DNA of 64,000 bases from RHLJ01 sp965247355 (GCA_965247355.1 OZ252011.1:1364001-1428000); one strand, 5' to 3'. Positions 1 to 8,499 are shown, numbered from the stretch's first letter. The notes: a model not told the origin generated them from the letters alone. Numbers and translations are program-made.

Positions 1-951
1 ACCAAAATCAGGGTTAATCGTTGCTGTAATAGTTAAATCTGAAGTAAGCCCGTACTTGACATCCCCACCAAACCCAAAGTTAAGTGCATTACTCTCGTAA
101 TACGGATTATCAGGATCTCCTTCGGGCTCTCTTGTTAATCTTGAAGATAAATAAGGTGTAATCTCAAGTCGACGTGGTTCCTGGAGATTTGAAATCCCAT
201 TTAACCTTCCAAAATTTGATACTACACCAGCCTCTGTTTGTGAGGTAGGCGCCCAGTAATCAATTTCGTTATGTCTCGCTATTCTCCGCTGGAAGTTAAT
301 TCCCCAACTTTGGTTAATCTCTTGGGAGCTAAACCTGAGTTGGGAAAGAGGAATTTTCATCTCCACCGACCAGCCGTTGGCATGTGTTTGTGCTTCGGCT
401 TCCCATACCGCATCCCATAGCACATCTTCGCTGTTATCATCAAAATAAAGGATATCTTTTTGTACGCCCCGTGGATTTACCGCAAACGTAAACGCTGTGC
501 GCTTATCATTATAACTGTCGAAACTAACATATACCCAGTCACTGGTTTCATTTCCATCCCGCCGGAATAAAGGACTTGTCGTAGAATCAATGTCAGTTTC
601 AAATGCCATTATCCCTACATAAATATATTTATCTGTATATAAAATTCTGGCTTCGGTACGTTGAGAAGGCTGTCCCCCATCTACCGGAAAACGTTGGGTA
701 AACCCTGTGGCAATCGGAGCTGTTTGCCATATTAGTTCATCGAGATTTCCATCGAGTGTGATTCCTTCTCCGCGTATTCTTATGGCCTCCATTGTTGGAG
801 CATCAACATCCCCCAGTCTGTAATCTGTTGTAAGATTAACCCCCGAATTTCTTTGTTGTTCTACCGATATTTCGACCGGTAATTGTTCCTGAGCTGCTAC
901 TTTCGTCCCGAAAACAAGACATACTATGAGCAGGGGTAATAGTTTTTTCAT
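1..951 (-). CDS. Secreted DUF5916-like protein with N-terminal CBM9-like domain (partial)
   Basis: The gene runs off the left edge, so only the first 317 codons are visible and no stop is seen. It opens with ATG at 951 and a signal peptide (MKKLLPLLIVCLVFG, then Gln/Ala). The next part reads like the family-9 carbohydrate-binding fold found at the start of DUF5916 proteins: 'IRGEGITLDGNLDELIWQ', then 'ILYTDKYIYVGIMAFE' and 'FAVNPRGVQKDILYFDD'. In that family the rest is usually a large outer-membrane beta-barrel-like region, which would lie outside the window. A stable hairpin sits in its leader. Ligand unknown; the family call rests on motif recognition only. Confidence 0.75.
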   Translation of the reverse strand, partial: MKKLLPLLIVCLVFGTKVAAQEQLPVEISVEQQRNSGVNLTTDYRLGDVDAPTMEAIRIRGEGITLDGNLDELIWQTAPIATGFTQRFPVDGGQPSQRTEARILYTDKYIYVGIMAFETDIDSTTSPLFRRDGNETSDWVYVSFDSYNDKRTAFTFAVNPRGVQKDILYFDDNSEDVLWDAVWEAEAQTHANGWSVEMKIPLSQLRFSSQEINQSWGINFQRRIARHNEIDYWAPTSQTEAGVVSNFGRLNGISNLQEPRRLEITPYLSSRLTREPEGDPDNPYYESNALNFGFGGDVKYGLTSDLTITATINPDFG

Positions 952-975
952 GATATAACCAGGCTGGGCTTTTCT

Positions 976-1011
976 CCGGCAAGTCAGAGTTTCACCTCTG
1001 AGTATTGCCGG
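976..1011 (-). other. Stem-loop in leader of the DUF5916-like gene
   Basis: Two nested inverted repeats form one long hairpin: CCGGCAA (976-982) pairs with TTGCCGG (1005-1011), and TCAGAG (984-989) pairs with CTCTGA (996-1001). It lies 25 bases upstream of the start at 951 and downstream of the DUF4097 gene stop at 1075. No U-run follows on the minus strand, so an attenuator, RNA-stability element or regulator-binding stem is as likely as a terminator. Confidence 0.6.
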
Positions 1012-1074
1012 ATAAGCGATTCAAATTTTCTTAGGGGTTTGACGGGAAGAAACTTCTATCGTTTCCTTGATTTA

Positions 1075-1878
1075 CTAGTTTTTACTTATTTCAATATCTC
1101 CGTGAAGAGTCTTAAAAAGAAACTCCGGACCTCCACCATTTACGGTACCGGTAATCCATTTATTCACTGTTACAGTGTATTTACCGTCTCCACTTGATAT
1201 CTCCGAGGCACTCGATGAACGATCGATACTCATATCAAAATTTGTGTAAACATCACCATAGTCTGTTTTCATTTTTCCTGAAAACTTAGTGTTTCCCGGA
1301 AATGAAACCTCAATATCTCCATTCAGACCGGTGAAAGACATCGGAGTATTAGGTGTCACAGAAACCATAGAGACTTCTATATCTCCATTCACACTATTTA
1401 CTACGACCGATCCTCCAACCTGAATCATTTCGATATCGCCATTGGTTGCTCGTACTTCATGCTCACCCATTACCCCTTCGATCACAAGATCACCGTGAGT
1501 TACCTGTACATTCATTGAGAAGTTTTTAGGAACCCAAACCTCTAAATCCAGATCGTGAGAGTTTGGTGCAGTTTTAATACGAACGGTGTTATTGTCTTCG
1601 GTAATCTCAAGTCCAACTCCATTTGTAGATATTCTACGAAGTCCGTTCCTGCTGTAATTGCCATCGTCATCATCGTCGTCTCCATCAAAGACAACTACCA
1701 CATCGTCTCCGTCATGTGCTTTGATGAGGATGTCATCTGCAAAAACAGCGCTAAGATTTAATTTACCGGGGCTGCCGGGATTCGTTAATGGTACCCGAAG
1801 GTTGTCCTGACCAACAACAATCCCGGATGTAATAGCCAACATGCCCAATACGTAGATAATTGATTTAACTCTTTTCAT
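1075..1878 (-). CDS. DUF4097-type secreted adhesin-like protein
   Basis: A 267-residue exported protein. I start it at the ATG at 1878, which is followed by a signal peptide (MKRVKSIIYVLGMLAITSG); upstream in-frame codons overlap the preceding gene and encode no signal. The body is repetitive beta structure with the recurring 'NGDIEV' / 'THGDLVIEG' / 'LHGDIEISKN' turns typical of the DUF4097 beta-helix-like family. An acidic run of six Asp lies near residue 64. It follows the larger DUF4097 gene by 16 bases and is probably the last gene of the sigma/anti-sigma operon. Function unknown; an envelope surface role is inferred. Confidence 0.8.
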   Translation of the reverse strand: MKRVKSIIYVLGMLAITSGIVVGQDNLRVPLTNPGSPGKLNLSAVFADDILIKAHDGDDVVVVFDGDDDDDDGNYSRNGLRRISTNGVGLEITEDNNTVRIKTAPNSHDLDLEVWVPKNFSMNVQVTHGDLVIEGVMGEHEVRATNGDIEMIQVGGSVVVNSVNGDIEVSMVSVTPNTPMSFTGLNGDIEVSFPGNTKFSGKMKTDYGDVYTNFDMSIDRSSSASEISSGDGKYTVTVNKWITGTVNGGGPEFLFKTLHGDIEISKN

Positions 1879-1894
1879 GATTCTTCTATTTGTA

Positions 1895-3010
1895 TTATGA
1901 TTTTCTTGTGCGGATGTAGACATCACCGTTAACCAATTCAAATCCCATTTCGATAGCTCCATCTCCAAACTGGATGGGCGAAGTGTTATTGATTTTGTAA
2001 CGATAGCCATCACCCTGCTGTTCCTTGTTCAATCGGTTAGGTAGGCGTTTTACTTGCTCAAAGTCTGTGTATAGTTCACCATGCAAACTTTCAAAGGTTA
2101 CAATGGCGGATAAATCTTTTGGAGAATAAATCTCAATTGTTCCGTTTACGGTCTGGAAATCAGTGTTTTGTGTAGGACGTTCCAGATACCAAACTTCAAT
2201 ATCTCCATTTACGGTATTTGCAGTAACATAGCCGCGTACATCTTTTACCGTTACAGAACCATTCACATTATTTGCTTTCACCCCTTTCTCCATCTTAGTC
2301 ACTTCTACTTCTCCACCATTTACCGTAGACGCCTGAAGGGCCATATTTTTAGGGACTTTAATTTCCATATCATAATGTGCATTTATCCGGTTGCGGTCAT
2401 TGTCATCCCAATGCCAGTGGTAGTCTAATCTACCTTTATGAAATTCCACATGGGCATTTGGAGAATCCACATACACATACAGTTTACCTTCATATAAACG
2501 GTATTTCAGTTCATATTCAGCAGCTTCTTCTTTAGATACATTGCCTCTTTTTTTCCATAACTCTTTGGAAGCATTGATTTCAATATCATCTCCGTTATAG
2601 CCGGTAACCTTCACATTTCCGTTGATGTTTTTAATCACAACTTCAGTGTCTTCATTAAAGTCCTCAGAGCTGATTACCATATTTATTTTTGCTCTATATG
2701 GATCGTATTCTGAATCCATTTCCTCGTACCAAAATCCACCCTGGTAATCATTGATATTATTTAATCCCGGAAATTCAAAATCCATAGGCATATCGAAGTT
2801 GAAGTCGAAATCGAAGTCTGGCATTTCGAAATCAAAGTTGAATTCGTGATCGAAATCAAAGTTCTGTTCAAAATCCAAATCAAAATTTGTCGCCATTGCT
2901 GTTTCTACAGCATGCTCTATTTGATTTTCAACATTGATCAGGATGTTCTGGCTATACCCGGAAACCGAGACTGTAATAAGAACGATTAGTGACAGACATA
3001 TTCTTTTCAT
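1895..3010 (-). CDS. DUF4097 protein with Asp/Phe-rich low-complexity segment
   Basis: 371 residues with a signal peptide (MKRICLSLIVLITVSVSG). Residues about 42-80 alternate acidic and aromatic residues (repeats of 'FDFD', 'FNFD', 'MPDFDFDF'), then a DUF4097-like beta region follows with 'VNGGEVEVTK', 'NVNGSVTVKD' and 'TVNGDIEVW' turns. The ATG overlaps the stop of the anti-sigma gene by four bases (ATGA), which implies translational coupling. The position behind a sigma/anti-sigma pair suggests it is a target or sensor of that envelope circuit. This is inference; no enzymatic motif is visible. Confidence 0.8.
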   Translation of the reverse strand: MKRICLSLIVLITVSVSGYSQNILINVENQIEHAVETAMATNFDLDFEQNFDFDHEFNFDFEMPDFDFDFNFDMPMDFEFPGLNNINDYQGGFWYEEMDSEYDPYRAKINMVISSEDFNEDTEVVIKNINGNVKVTGYNGDDIEINASKELWKKRGNVSKEEAAEYELKYRLYEGKLYVYVDSPNAHVEFHKGRLDYHWHWDDNDRNRINAHYDMEIKVPKNMALQASTVNGGEVEVTKMEKGVKANNVNGSVTVKDVRGYVTANTVNGDIEVWYLERPTQNTDFQTVNGTIEIYSPKDLSAIVTFESLHGELYTDFEQVKRLPNRLNKEQQGDGYRYKINNTSPIQFGDGAIEMGFELVNGDVYIRTRKS

Positions 3011-3795
3011 AATAGCACCGCTATTGTATTTTCAACTTTCTGTTTAGTAGCGCCCGTAAGATCTTTTTCATTGATCAGGCGCTGGAATTCATTCGCAGAG
3101 TTTTTAACTCCCAATTCCACCATAGCATCAGCCAGGGCTACGATTACGATATCGTCATCCTGATTTGCAATCGATTTAACAAAGCCTTCGCGCACCATTG
3201 GGTCATTCCCCCACCGGGTTAATGCCTCAATGGTTTGAACTCTCACGTTGATACTCTCATCATTATTGAGTGTAAAAAGAAGAGCGCGAATGGCTTTTTG
3301 ATCAACAGAGGGCAGCTGAGTGCTTATGTTAACTGCCCTCAAACGATCGGTGGTACTTGGTCCTTCCAGCATACTTACCATCATCATTTCCCGCATAGTT
3401 TGCATTTCGGAAGTGAGCTCACGGATTTCTGCATCACCGCTGCTCATCTGATTCCCAATAAATCCTCCAACAATCAACAGGACAAATGCATAAGCAACTC
3501 TGGGCATGGTTACCTGATTCAGGAATTCATGCAGTTTTTCGCGGATAGTTTGCCGGATAGAAATTCTTGCTTTACCCTTTTCTGCTTCCAGCATCGCGTA
3601 AAAACGACTGCTCATTTGACTGGAAGGTTCAGGAACCTGAATCATATCCAGTTCATCATGCAACTGCTCCATGGCACGGAAGTCGATGAAATCTATATCG
3701 CCTTTAGCGATCAACTCCTCAACCTTCTTTTTGCCTTCATCGTCGAGCGTACCTTCGAGATAGTCGGCGATTAGTTTTTCATTATTTTCACTCAT
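3007..3795 (-). CDS. Membrane anti-sigma-like factor with C-terminal HEAT repeats
   Basis: I start it at the ATG at 3795 (262 residues), preceded by GAGGA at good spacing; a GTG five codons upstream lacks a ribosome-binding site. The N-terminal ~85 residues resemble anti-sigma cytoplasmic domains ('LIADYLEGTLDDEGKKKVEELI') but carry no HxxxCxxC zinc motif. One membrane segment lies near residues 93-113 (RVAYAFVLLIVGGFIG). The outer part has HEAT-like helices ('DESINVRVQTIEALTRWG', 'DDDIVIVALADAMVELG'). It overlaps the sigma gene by eight bases (ATGAGTGA), as sigma/anti-sigma pairs often do. Confidence 0.8.
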   Translation of the reverse strand: MSENNEKLIADYLEGTLDDEGKKKVEELIAKGDIDFIDFRAMEQLHDELDMIQVPEPSSQMSSRFYAMLEAEKGKARISIRQTIREKLHEFLNQVTMPRVAYAFVLLIVGGFIGNQMSSGDAEIRELTSEMQTMREMMMVSMLEGPSTTDRLRAVNISTQLPSVDQKAIRALLFTLNNDESINVRVQTIEALTRWGNDPMVREGFVKSIANQDDDIVIVALADAMVELGVKNSANEFQRLINEKDLTGATKQKVENTIAVLL

Positions 3796-4354
3796 GGCTG
3801 TATTCCTCACTTAGTGTGGTAACAATCTGTTTTAAATCTTTCATTGCTCTGAACATCCGTACTTTTACCGCGCTTTCGGTAACGCCCTGGATCTCTGCTA
3901 TTTCCTGATATCGGAGTCCTTCAAAGCGACTCAGCAACACCACTTCTCTTTTATCTTCGTCCAACTGTTCAATAGCTTTTTCCAATAACACTTTCTTTTG
4001 ATTCCGCTCATCCATTTCCGCATATCCGGCCGGAACTTCACCCGGGATTCGCTCTTCGTCAAGAATTTCATCCTCCTTTCGCCGCTTCTCTTTACGATAG
4101 TGGTCGATGTGGGCATTTCGCGCGATGCTGAACATCCAGGTGGTGAACGATCCTGTGCCGGAGTACGTGGTTCGATATTTGAGCATACGCTCGAACACCG
4201 ATTGAACAAGATCCTCGCTAAGTTGGGACTCGAAGGTTTTACGATAGAAAAAGCTATACAGCGGACGGTTGTATCGCTCGAAGAGCAGACCCAGTTTATC
4301 CAGGTCTCCGTCCTTCACTTTCATCATTAATGCCTTGTCTGTCGTAGAATCCAA
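3788..4354 (-). CDS. ECF-type RNA polymerase sigma factor
   Basis: A 188-residue sigma-70 family protein with region 2 ('LFERYNRPLYSFFYRKT ... WMFSIARNAHIDHYRK') and region 4 ('LDEDKREVVLLSRFEGL ... GVTESAVKVRMFRAMKDL'). It should direct polymerase to the downstream envelope genes under control of the membrane anti-sigma that follows it. The start taken is TTG at 4354 behind AGAAG, because it keeps the first region-2 helix (DKALMMKVKDGD). An ATG at 4327 with AAGG upstream is the alternative. First gene of the four-gene operon. Confidence 0.92.
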   Translation of the reverse strand: MDSTTDKALMMKVKDGDLDKLGLLFERYNRPLYSFFYRKTFESQLSEDLVQSVFERMLKYRTTYSGTGSFTTWMFSIARNAHIDHYRKEKRRKEDEILDEERIPGEVPAGYAEMDERNQKKVLLEKAIEQLDEDKREVVLLSRFEGLRYQEIAEIQGVTESAVKVRMFRAMKDLKQIVTTLSEEYSHE

Positions 4355-4738
4355 TATTGTTCTTCTTATCCCGAGTTAGCGTGCTCGATCATGTACACTG
4401 ATGAGATTGGGAAAGGTTACAGAAATTTGACGATTATTTTGAAAATAAGAGAGGTCATCCTGAACTTGTTTCAGGATCTTATGATTCTTGTTTAGTGCAA
4501 TAATTAAGCTAATGTTCTTTTGTACCGACAAAAAAACCAAAAACTCCCAGCTGCGAATACTGGTCGGCGTTCGCTTAGCTTCTGCTGTATAAATCCAAAG
4601 GTCTTCGTTCTTTCTTCATAGCTTTAGTAAGCCGAGCCTGTGTGGATTTCTACGCTCTTCGAGCTTTCGCAGAATCTCAGGCTCACTTTTTCCGACCACT
4701 ATTCTAATGCCGGAAAAAAATTTTTACTATCTCTGAGA
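4355..4738. other. Intergenic region, no gene
   Basis: About 380 bases between the sigma gene and a membrane-protein gene, with no credible coding frame. It holds a short hairpin around 4455-4475 (CCTGAACTTG / TTTCAGG) and an inverted, diverged copy of the structured repeat also found near 24.8 and 25.8 kb, described separately at 4514-4726. Confidence 0.7.
4514..4726 (-). repeat. Structured dispersed repeat, copy C (inverted, diverged)
   Basis: This segment, read on the minus strand, matches the two repeats at 24709-24954 and 25644-25922. The shared core TCCACACAGGCTCGG is identical in all three. Helix 1 is AAATCCA (4591-4597) with TGGATTT (4643-4649). Helix 2 is GAATACTGGTCGG (4555-4567) with CCGACCACTATTC (4692-4704), with one internal C-C mismatch. 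A third small hairpin TTTTGT/ACAAAA lies at 4518-4533. Compared with the other copies, bases in both helices have changed on both strands so that pairing is kept. It lacks the CCCGTT/AACGGG hairpin. Confidence 0.7.
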
Positions 4739-5272
4739 TTAACTCAGCTCCACCTTTTCCCCTACACATTCTTCAAGAAACCGATGAATAGAAATAATCT
4801 GCTGATGTCCGAATTTTTGCCCCAGATAAGCTACCAGAAAAAGGGATAGAAATATCAGAATAAGAATGGGTACCGACCAAAATATGATACTTTCTTGCCC
4901 TAACGACCAATAAGAAAGACTCACCATGGCAGCGATCATGGTTACGAATCCAATGAAAGAATAGAAAAACATGAACATGGTCCACACAGATGGCTTGGGA
5001 CCATACAATCCCCGAACTAAGCTACCCATTTCAGTTTTCTCAAAATGGATCGTAAGCTGAGGCGACCAATAGTGCTGGTCTTCTTGTTTCGGGTAGATGG
5101 TTGCGAAACCGGGTAATACCTGTCCTTCACATTTCACTTCAGTAGCTGCAAGTCGTTCCTTGATTATCCGGTGTAACTTCTCCGGCGTTAGCTCAGTTTC
5201 GAATCGAATCCTGGGTCGGATTCTTGTGAAAGTAATATGTTCAACCGGTTCAATACTCAATAGTCTTCGCAA
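4739..5272 (-). CDS. Hypothetical membrane protein, two transmembrane segments
   Basis: 177 residues, start TTG at 5272 (no ATG in frame; a second TTG four codons later is equally possible). The first ~90 residues look like a soluble domain ('ELTPEKLHRIIKERLAATEVKCEGQVLPGFATI'). Then follow two hydrophobic segments, roughly 97-122 and 130-153, and a short basic/acidic tail. I do not recognise the family. It starts 37 bases after the serine-hydrolase stop on the same strand and may be cotranscribed with it. Confidence 0.6.
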   Translation of the reverse strand: MRRLLSIEPVEHITFTRIRPRIRFETELTPEKLHRIIKERLAATEVKCEGQVLPGFATIYPKQEDQHYWSPQLTIHFEKTEMGSLVRGLYGPKPSVWTMFMFFYSFIGFVTMIAAMVSLSYWSLGQESIIFWSVPILILIFLSLFLVAYLGQKFGHQQIISIHRFLEECVGEKVELS

Positions 5273-5308
5273 AAAATTAAAACCAGTCTTAGACTACTCT
5301 ATTTTCTG

Positions 5309-6394
5309 CTATGAATCAATTCTTGCTCCCCAAACAAGGCTAATCATTTGATAAAAATTTTCCTGACTAAAGGTGTACTCTTTCTCTGTATCCACACGGT
5401 GAATGAGAACCAGGTTTGATGCAGGATAAATTCCCAGCATATGTACGCCAGTACCTGTATGATAGAATGATGTTGTCGAACGGTCTTCGGTTGGAACCAA
5501 TACATACCACAACATCCCATAAGCAATGCCATAACCCGGATTGTACAGCGAATAAGGTTTTGTACTGGCTTCTATCCAGGATTCCGGAATAATTTGCTCT
5601 CCCTCCCATTTTCCGTTCTGTAGATATAGCTGACCATAAAGTGCCATATCCCTTGCCGACATTCGGAAATGATAGGCCGGATATTTTGACTTATTCATTT
5701 CATACTGATAAAAGCCATCGGTTTGAGGAAACCCGAATTCATCTTCTGATTCAATTTCTTCCAGATCAATAGAGGTATATGTCCCTTTAAAATCTTTCGT
5801 TCCGAGAGGCTGTGCTATTTTCTCATAGAATAACTCATAGATTGTTTTCCCGGTTTTTACTTCCAGAATATGAGCTAACACATTGAAATCCCAGTTATTG
5901 TAATAATAATGCTCACCGGGTTTGTAAGTGTCTCTTTCAGGCTTTCCATACATCATGCCTTCAGAAACGGCCGCCGCGGGATGATATACTCCGGATCTTG
6001 ATTTCAGAATATCAGCGATACGGGCTGACTTTTCCTGTTCTGAAAGAGGATGAATATCATCAATATTAAGCTCTGCAATGGTTTGATTGGTATCAATAAT
6101 ACCCTCGTGAACTGCAATCCCATAGAGCGAATTCAGCATAGCCTTACGAATAGAATGTATGGTGTGCTTTTTTGAAATATCTCCCCATTCAAAAGCTATT
6201 TTTCCATCAACCAGAATAAGCATAGAAGACGAGCCTGCTTCTTCAAGAAAGTCACTTAATTCTTGGAGTCGGGAAGCATTAAAACCCGCCTCTTTAGTAC
6301 CTATATACTCAAAATCGGTTCCGGAAGGCTGTGAAAACAGACTGATTTGAAAAGTAATTAGTAAAGCAAAAGTGAAAAAAAGATGTTTGATCAT
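5309..6394 (-). CDS. Secreted beta-lactamase-family serine hydrolase
   Basis: 361 residues with a signal peptide (MIKHLFFTFALLITFQISL). The serine beta-lactamase/DD-peptidase motifs are visible: SxxK as S81-I-R-K84, a YxN in 'YYYNNWDFNVL' near 165, and 'HTGTG' near the C-terminus in place of the KTG box. Family members are penicillin-binding-like carboxypeptidases, esterases or amidohydrolases acting in the periplasm or at the cell surface. The substrate cannot be read from sequence. ATG at 6394; separated from the next upstream gene by 90 bases. Confidence 0.85.
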   Translation of the reverse strand: MIKHLFFTFALLITFQISLFSQPSGTDFEYIGTKEAGFNASRLQELSDFLEEAGSSSMLILVDGKIAFEWGDISKKHTIHSIRKAMLNSLYGIAVHEGIIDTNQTIAELNIDDIHPLSEQEKSARIADILKSRSGVYHPAAAVSEGMMYGKPERDTYKPGEHYYYNNWDFNVLAHILEVKTGKTIYELFYEKIAQPLGTKDFKGTYTSIDLEEIESEDEFGFPQTDGFYQYEMNKSKYPAYHFRMSARDMALYGQLYLQNGKWEGEQIIPESWIEASTKPYSLYNPGYGIAYGMLWYVLVPTEDRSTTSFYHTGTGVHMLGIYPASNLVLIHRVDTEKEYTFSQENFYQMISLVWGARIDS

Positions 6395-6484
6395 GATTCA
6401 TTTTTAAGTCAGGCAACTAACACTGATTTGAGTAGAAAAGGTTTCAAGAAATATCCATTGCCTTTAAAATAGGGTAATCGAAAT

Positions 6485-6946
6485 TTAGTCTGCGGGTTTG
6501 ACGCGATAGGTAGTATGTGCCTCCTGAATCATCTCCTGTTCCGTTTTATCAGGGAATAGAAAGTAACCCGGAGCTTTGATTTCTTTAACCTCTTCCACCT
6601 TTATCAGAAATACAGAATCAAATGGATAAATGCCTTTAGTTATTTTCTCTAATGGCGTTGCTAGTTTTTTAAAATCAGAATATGATTTCTCGATCAGCTT
6701 ACACTCCCCTTTCAACTGATACCCTTTTTGCACAAATACATCCACAAAACTAACCGATACCCTGGCATTCTGTTGTACATTTTCCGCAGAACCGGGCGAG
6801 GCTATATTAGCGATGATCATGGTTTCATTATCAACGCATGTAAATACTTCTTTGGGTGAAACATTGGGCTGGTTATCAGCCGATGAAGTTGCCAGCCAGC
6901 AAAGTACGCTTTTGTCGATATATTCTTTAATGGTATCGGAAATCAT
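6485..6946 (-). CDS. Pyridoxamine 5'-phosphate oxidase-like FMN-binding protein
   Basis: 153 residues with the split-barrel pattern of the PNPOx-like family ('CWLATSSADNQPNVSPKEVF', 'TMIIANIASPGSAENVQQNARVSVSFVD'). Such proteins bind FMN or F420/heme and reduce or shield small molecules; true pyridoxamine oxidation is unlikely for this short form. Its ATG overlaps the stop of the 261-residue gene by four bases. It is the last gene of a redox operon that also encodes a ferric-reductase/Rieske fusion. Confidence 0.8.
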   Translation of the reverse strand: MISDTIKEYIDKSVLCWLATSSADNQPNVSPKEVFTCVDNETMIIANIASPGSAENVQQNARVSVSFVDVFVQKGYQLKGECKLIEKSYSDFKKLATPLEKITKGIYPFDSVFLIKVEEVKEIKAPGYFLFPDKTEQEMIQEAHTTYRVKPAD

Positions 6947-7728
6947 TGTTCCAGATACCAGTGAATTGACTGTTCTATATAATGATCCAATACTTGCTGA
7001 ATTTCTTCGAAGTCTGTTAATGGAAGAATAGCACCCTTAAATCCTTCATTAATTTCCCATGTTCCGGAAGTAAGATCAGGAGCTTCTGAGTAATCCAGAT
7101 TTCCTTCATTTGGATAACCTGACATATAGAAATAAGGCGATCCAACCATATCATCCTTCATTGCAAGACCGAATCCAATCCCGAGTTCTTCTGTAGCCTG
7201 AACGTAAATACCTGTATCAAAATGATGGGGCCAGATTCGAATTGAGACCTCTTTATCAAGAATACCAAGAACTTTTTCACATGCTTCGTTGGCAAGCATT
7301 CGCCACTGCATCCATTCATCCAGATTATGGCGGTTGATCATCTGGAAAGGCTGATCTTTAAAAGTGTAGTCCGGTATTTCAAAATGCATGGGCTCTGAAA
7401 ACCCTTTGGGGTCAAGTCCGGATTCCTCAATTCCTTTCTTTAATTGATTCTCTACCTCAGCCTGTGTTTTCAGAACTGTTGAAACCGTTTGAAAAGCTTC
7501 TTCTTTTTCATCCACCAAAAGCATGCAGAAATCAGTTATTCGAAGCACCAGCTTGATCCTGCCTTTTGGTGACTCTATCCAGTGCGTTTCCAGCCAGTTT
7601 TTTTCAGGAACAAACCCCAAATTTGTATGACTATCTTCTTCTTTCTTTTCTACAAATGTCCGACCTGCTTTTGCAAGAATCTGCGACAAATAATGGATTC
7701 GTTTATCTGTTTGATTATAGCTATTCAT
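6943..7728 (-). CDS. Conserved hypothetical protein in redox operon
   Basis: 261 residues, no signal peptide or membrane segment. Acidic, with motifs 'WLETHWIESPKGRIKLVLRI', 'IRIWPHHFDTGIYVQ' and 'MVGSPYFYMSGYP'. The WPHHFD segment recalls DUF5996-like proteins, but I am not certain of that assignment. It starts directly after the stop of the 256-residue gene and overlaps the PNPOx-like gene by four bases, so translation is probably coupled across the cluster. Function unknown. Confidence 0.65.
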   Translation of the reverse strand: MNSYNQTDKRIHYLSQILAKAGRTFVEKKEEDSHTNLGFVPEKNWLETHWIESPKGRIKLVLRITDFCMLLVDEKEEAFQTVSTVLKTQAEVENQLKKGIEESGLDPKGFSEPMHFEIPDYTFKDQPFQMINRHNLDEWMQWRMLANEACEKVLGILDKEVSIRIWPHHFDTGIYVQATEELGIGFGLAMKDDMVGSPYFYMSGYPNEGNLDYSEAPDLTSGTWEINEGFKGAILPLTDFEEIQQVLDHYIEQSIHWYLEQ

Positions 7729-8499
7729 TTATCTTTTAATTGACTCCAAATCTACATTTAACACTTTCCATCCATTCTGGAAAGAACTCACCCCAGCTAC
7801 CGTGATAGTCTCTGCAACATAAGGAAGTACTTCTTCATTGATCTCTTCCCCATCTTTTCCTTTCACTAAGTAATAATCGTACTTGTTCCCATTCTCCTGA
7901 AGAACCCGCATCACCGGAGGAATTCCCCCGCTAATGCATCTAATTGCACAGCTTTTATGGATTTTTCCTTCTCCGGGCTTCATCACTCCGAAATAACATT
8001 TTGGATCTAATATTTCACCGGACAAACTTACCGCTCTCTCTTCAGTGAATGGTCCTATATCTGAATGAATGATCTCACCAATTATCTTACCAAAGCTTTC
8101 CTTTTGATCAGTTAGCTCTAAAAGTGTAATACCATCACCATAGATTAATGTCCCGTTAAAGATAACTTCCTTGCCATCCAGTTTGCCCTGCTCACTTTCT
8201 ATATCTGAAATGATTTCCTCAGCTCCGAATTTTCCAAAACCGACTAACAGAATGTACGCTATGCTGTCTTCACTGGAAACTTCCAGTATCGGAACAGGAT
8301 TATCGTGATAAATTCCGGTCACTTCAGTAATTGTCCCAAACTCAAAGTGGTGGTGGTTAAAGGGCTTTTGCATGCTTACTAATTCAAAAGCAAGAATGGG
8401 GATAACAACAAAAAGACCTATCAATATTCTTTTAATAAAACGCCTATTTGATAGAGGCATTTCGTCCCGCCAGCCGATGTAGAATTCGTCGTTACTCAT
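7729..8499 (-). CDS. Membrane-anchored protein of Rieske/ferric-reductase cluster
   Basis: 256 residues: a cytosolic stub, one membrane segment near residues 22-44 (RILIGLFVVIPILAFEL) and an extracytoplasmic domain. The C-terminal part carries 'GEILDPKCYFGVMKPGEGK' followed by 'HKSCAIRCISGGIPPV', a Cys-rich stretch that may ligate a metal or form disulfides. It overlaps the start of its upstream neighbour's coding end by four bases. I recall similar proteins beside Rieske/ferric-reductase genes in Bacteroidetes, but that memory is unverified. An electron-transfer accessory role is inferred from context. Confidence 0.65.
   Translation of the reverse strand: MSNDEFYIGWRDEMPLSNRRFIKRILIGLFVVIPILAFELVSMQKPFNHHHFEFGTITEVTGIYHDNPVPILEVSSEDSIAYILLVGFGKFGAEEIISDIESEQGKLDGKEVIFNGTLIYGDGITLLELTDQKESFGKIIGEIIHSDIGPFTEERAVSLSGEILDPKCYFGVMKPGEGKIHKSCAIRCISGGIPPVMRVLQENGNKYDYYLVKGKDGEEINEEVLPYVAETITVAGVSSFQNGWKVLNVDLESIKR

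Noticed and set aside
1879..2013. 45-codon N-terminal extension of the first DUF4097 protein
   Set aside because: It overlaps the upstream gene and would bury the obvious signal peptide that starts at 1878.
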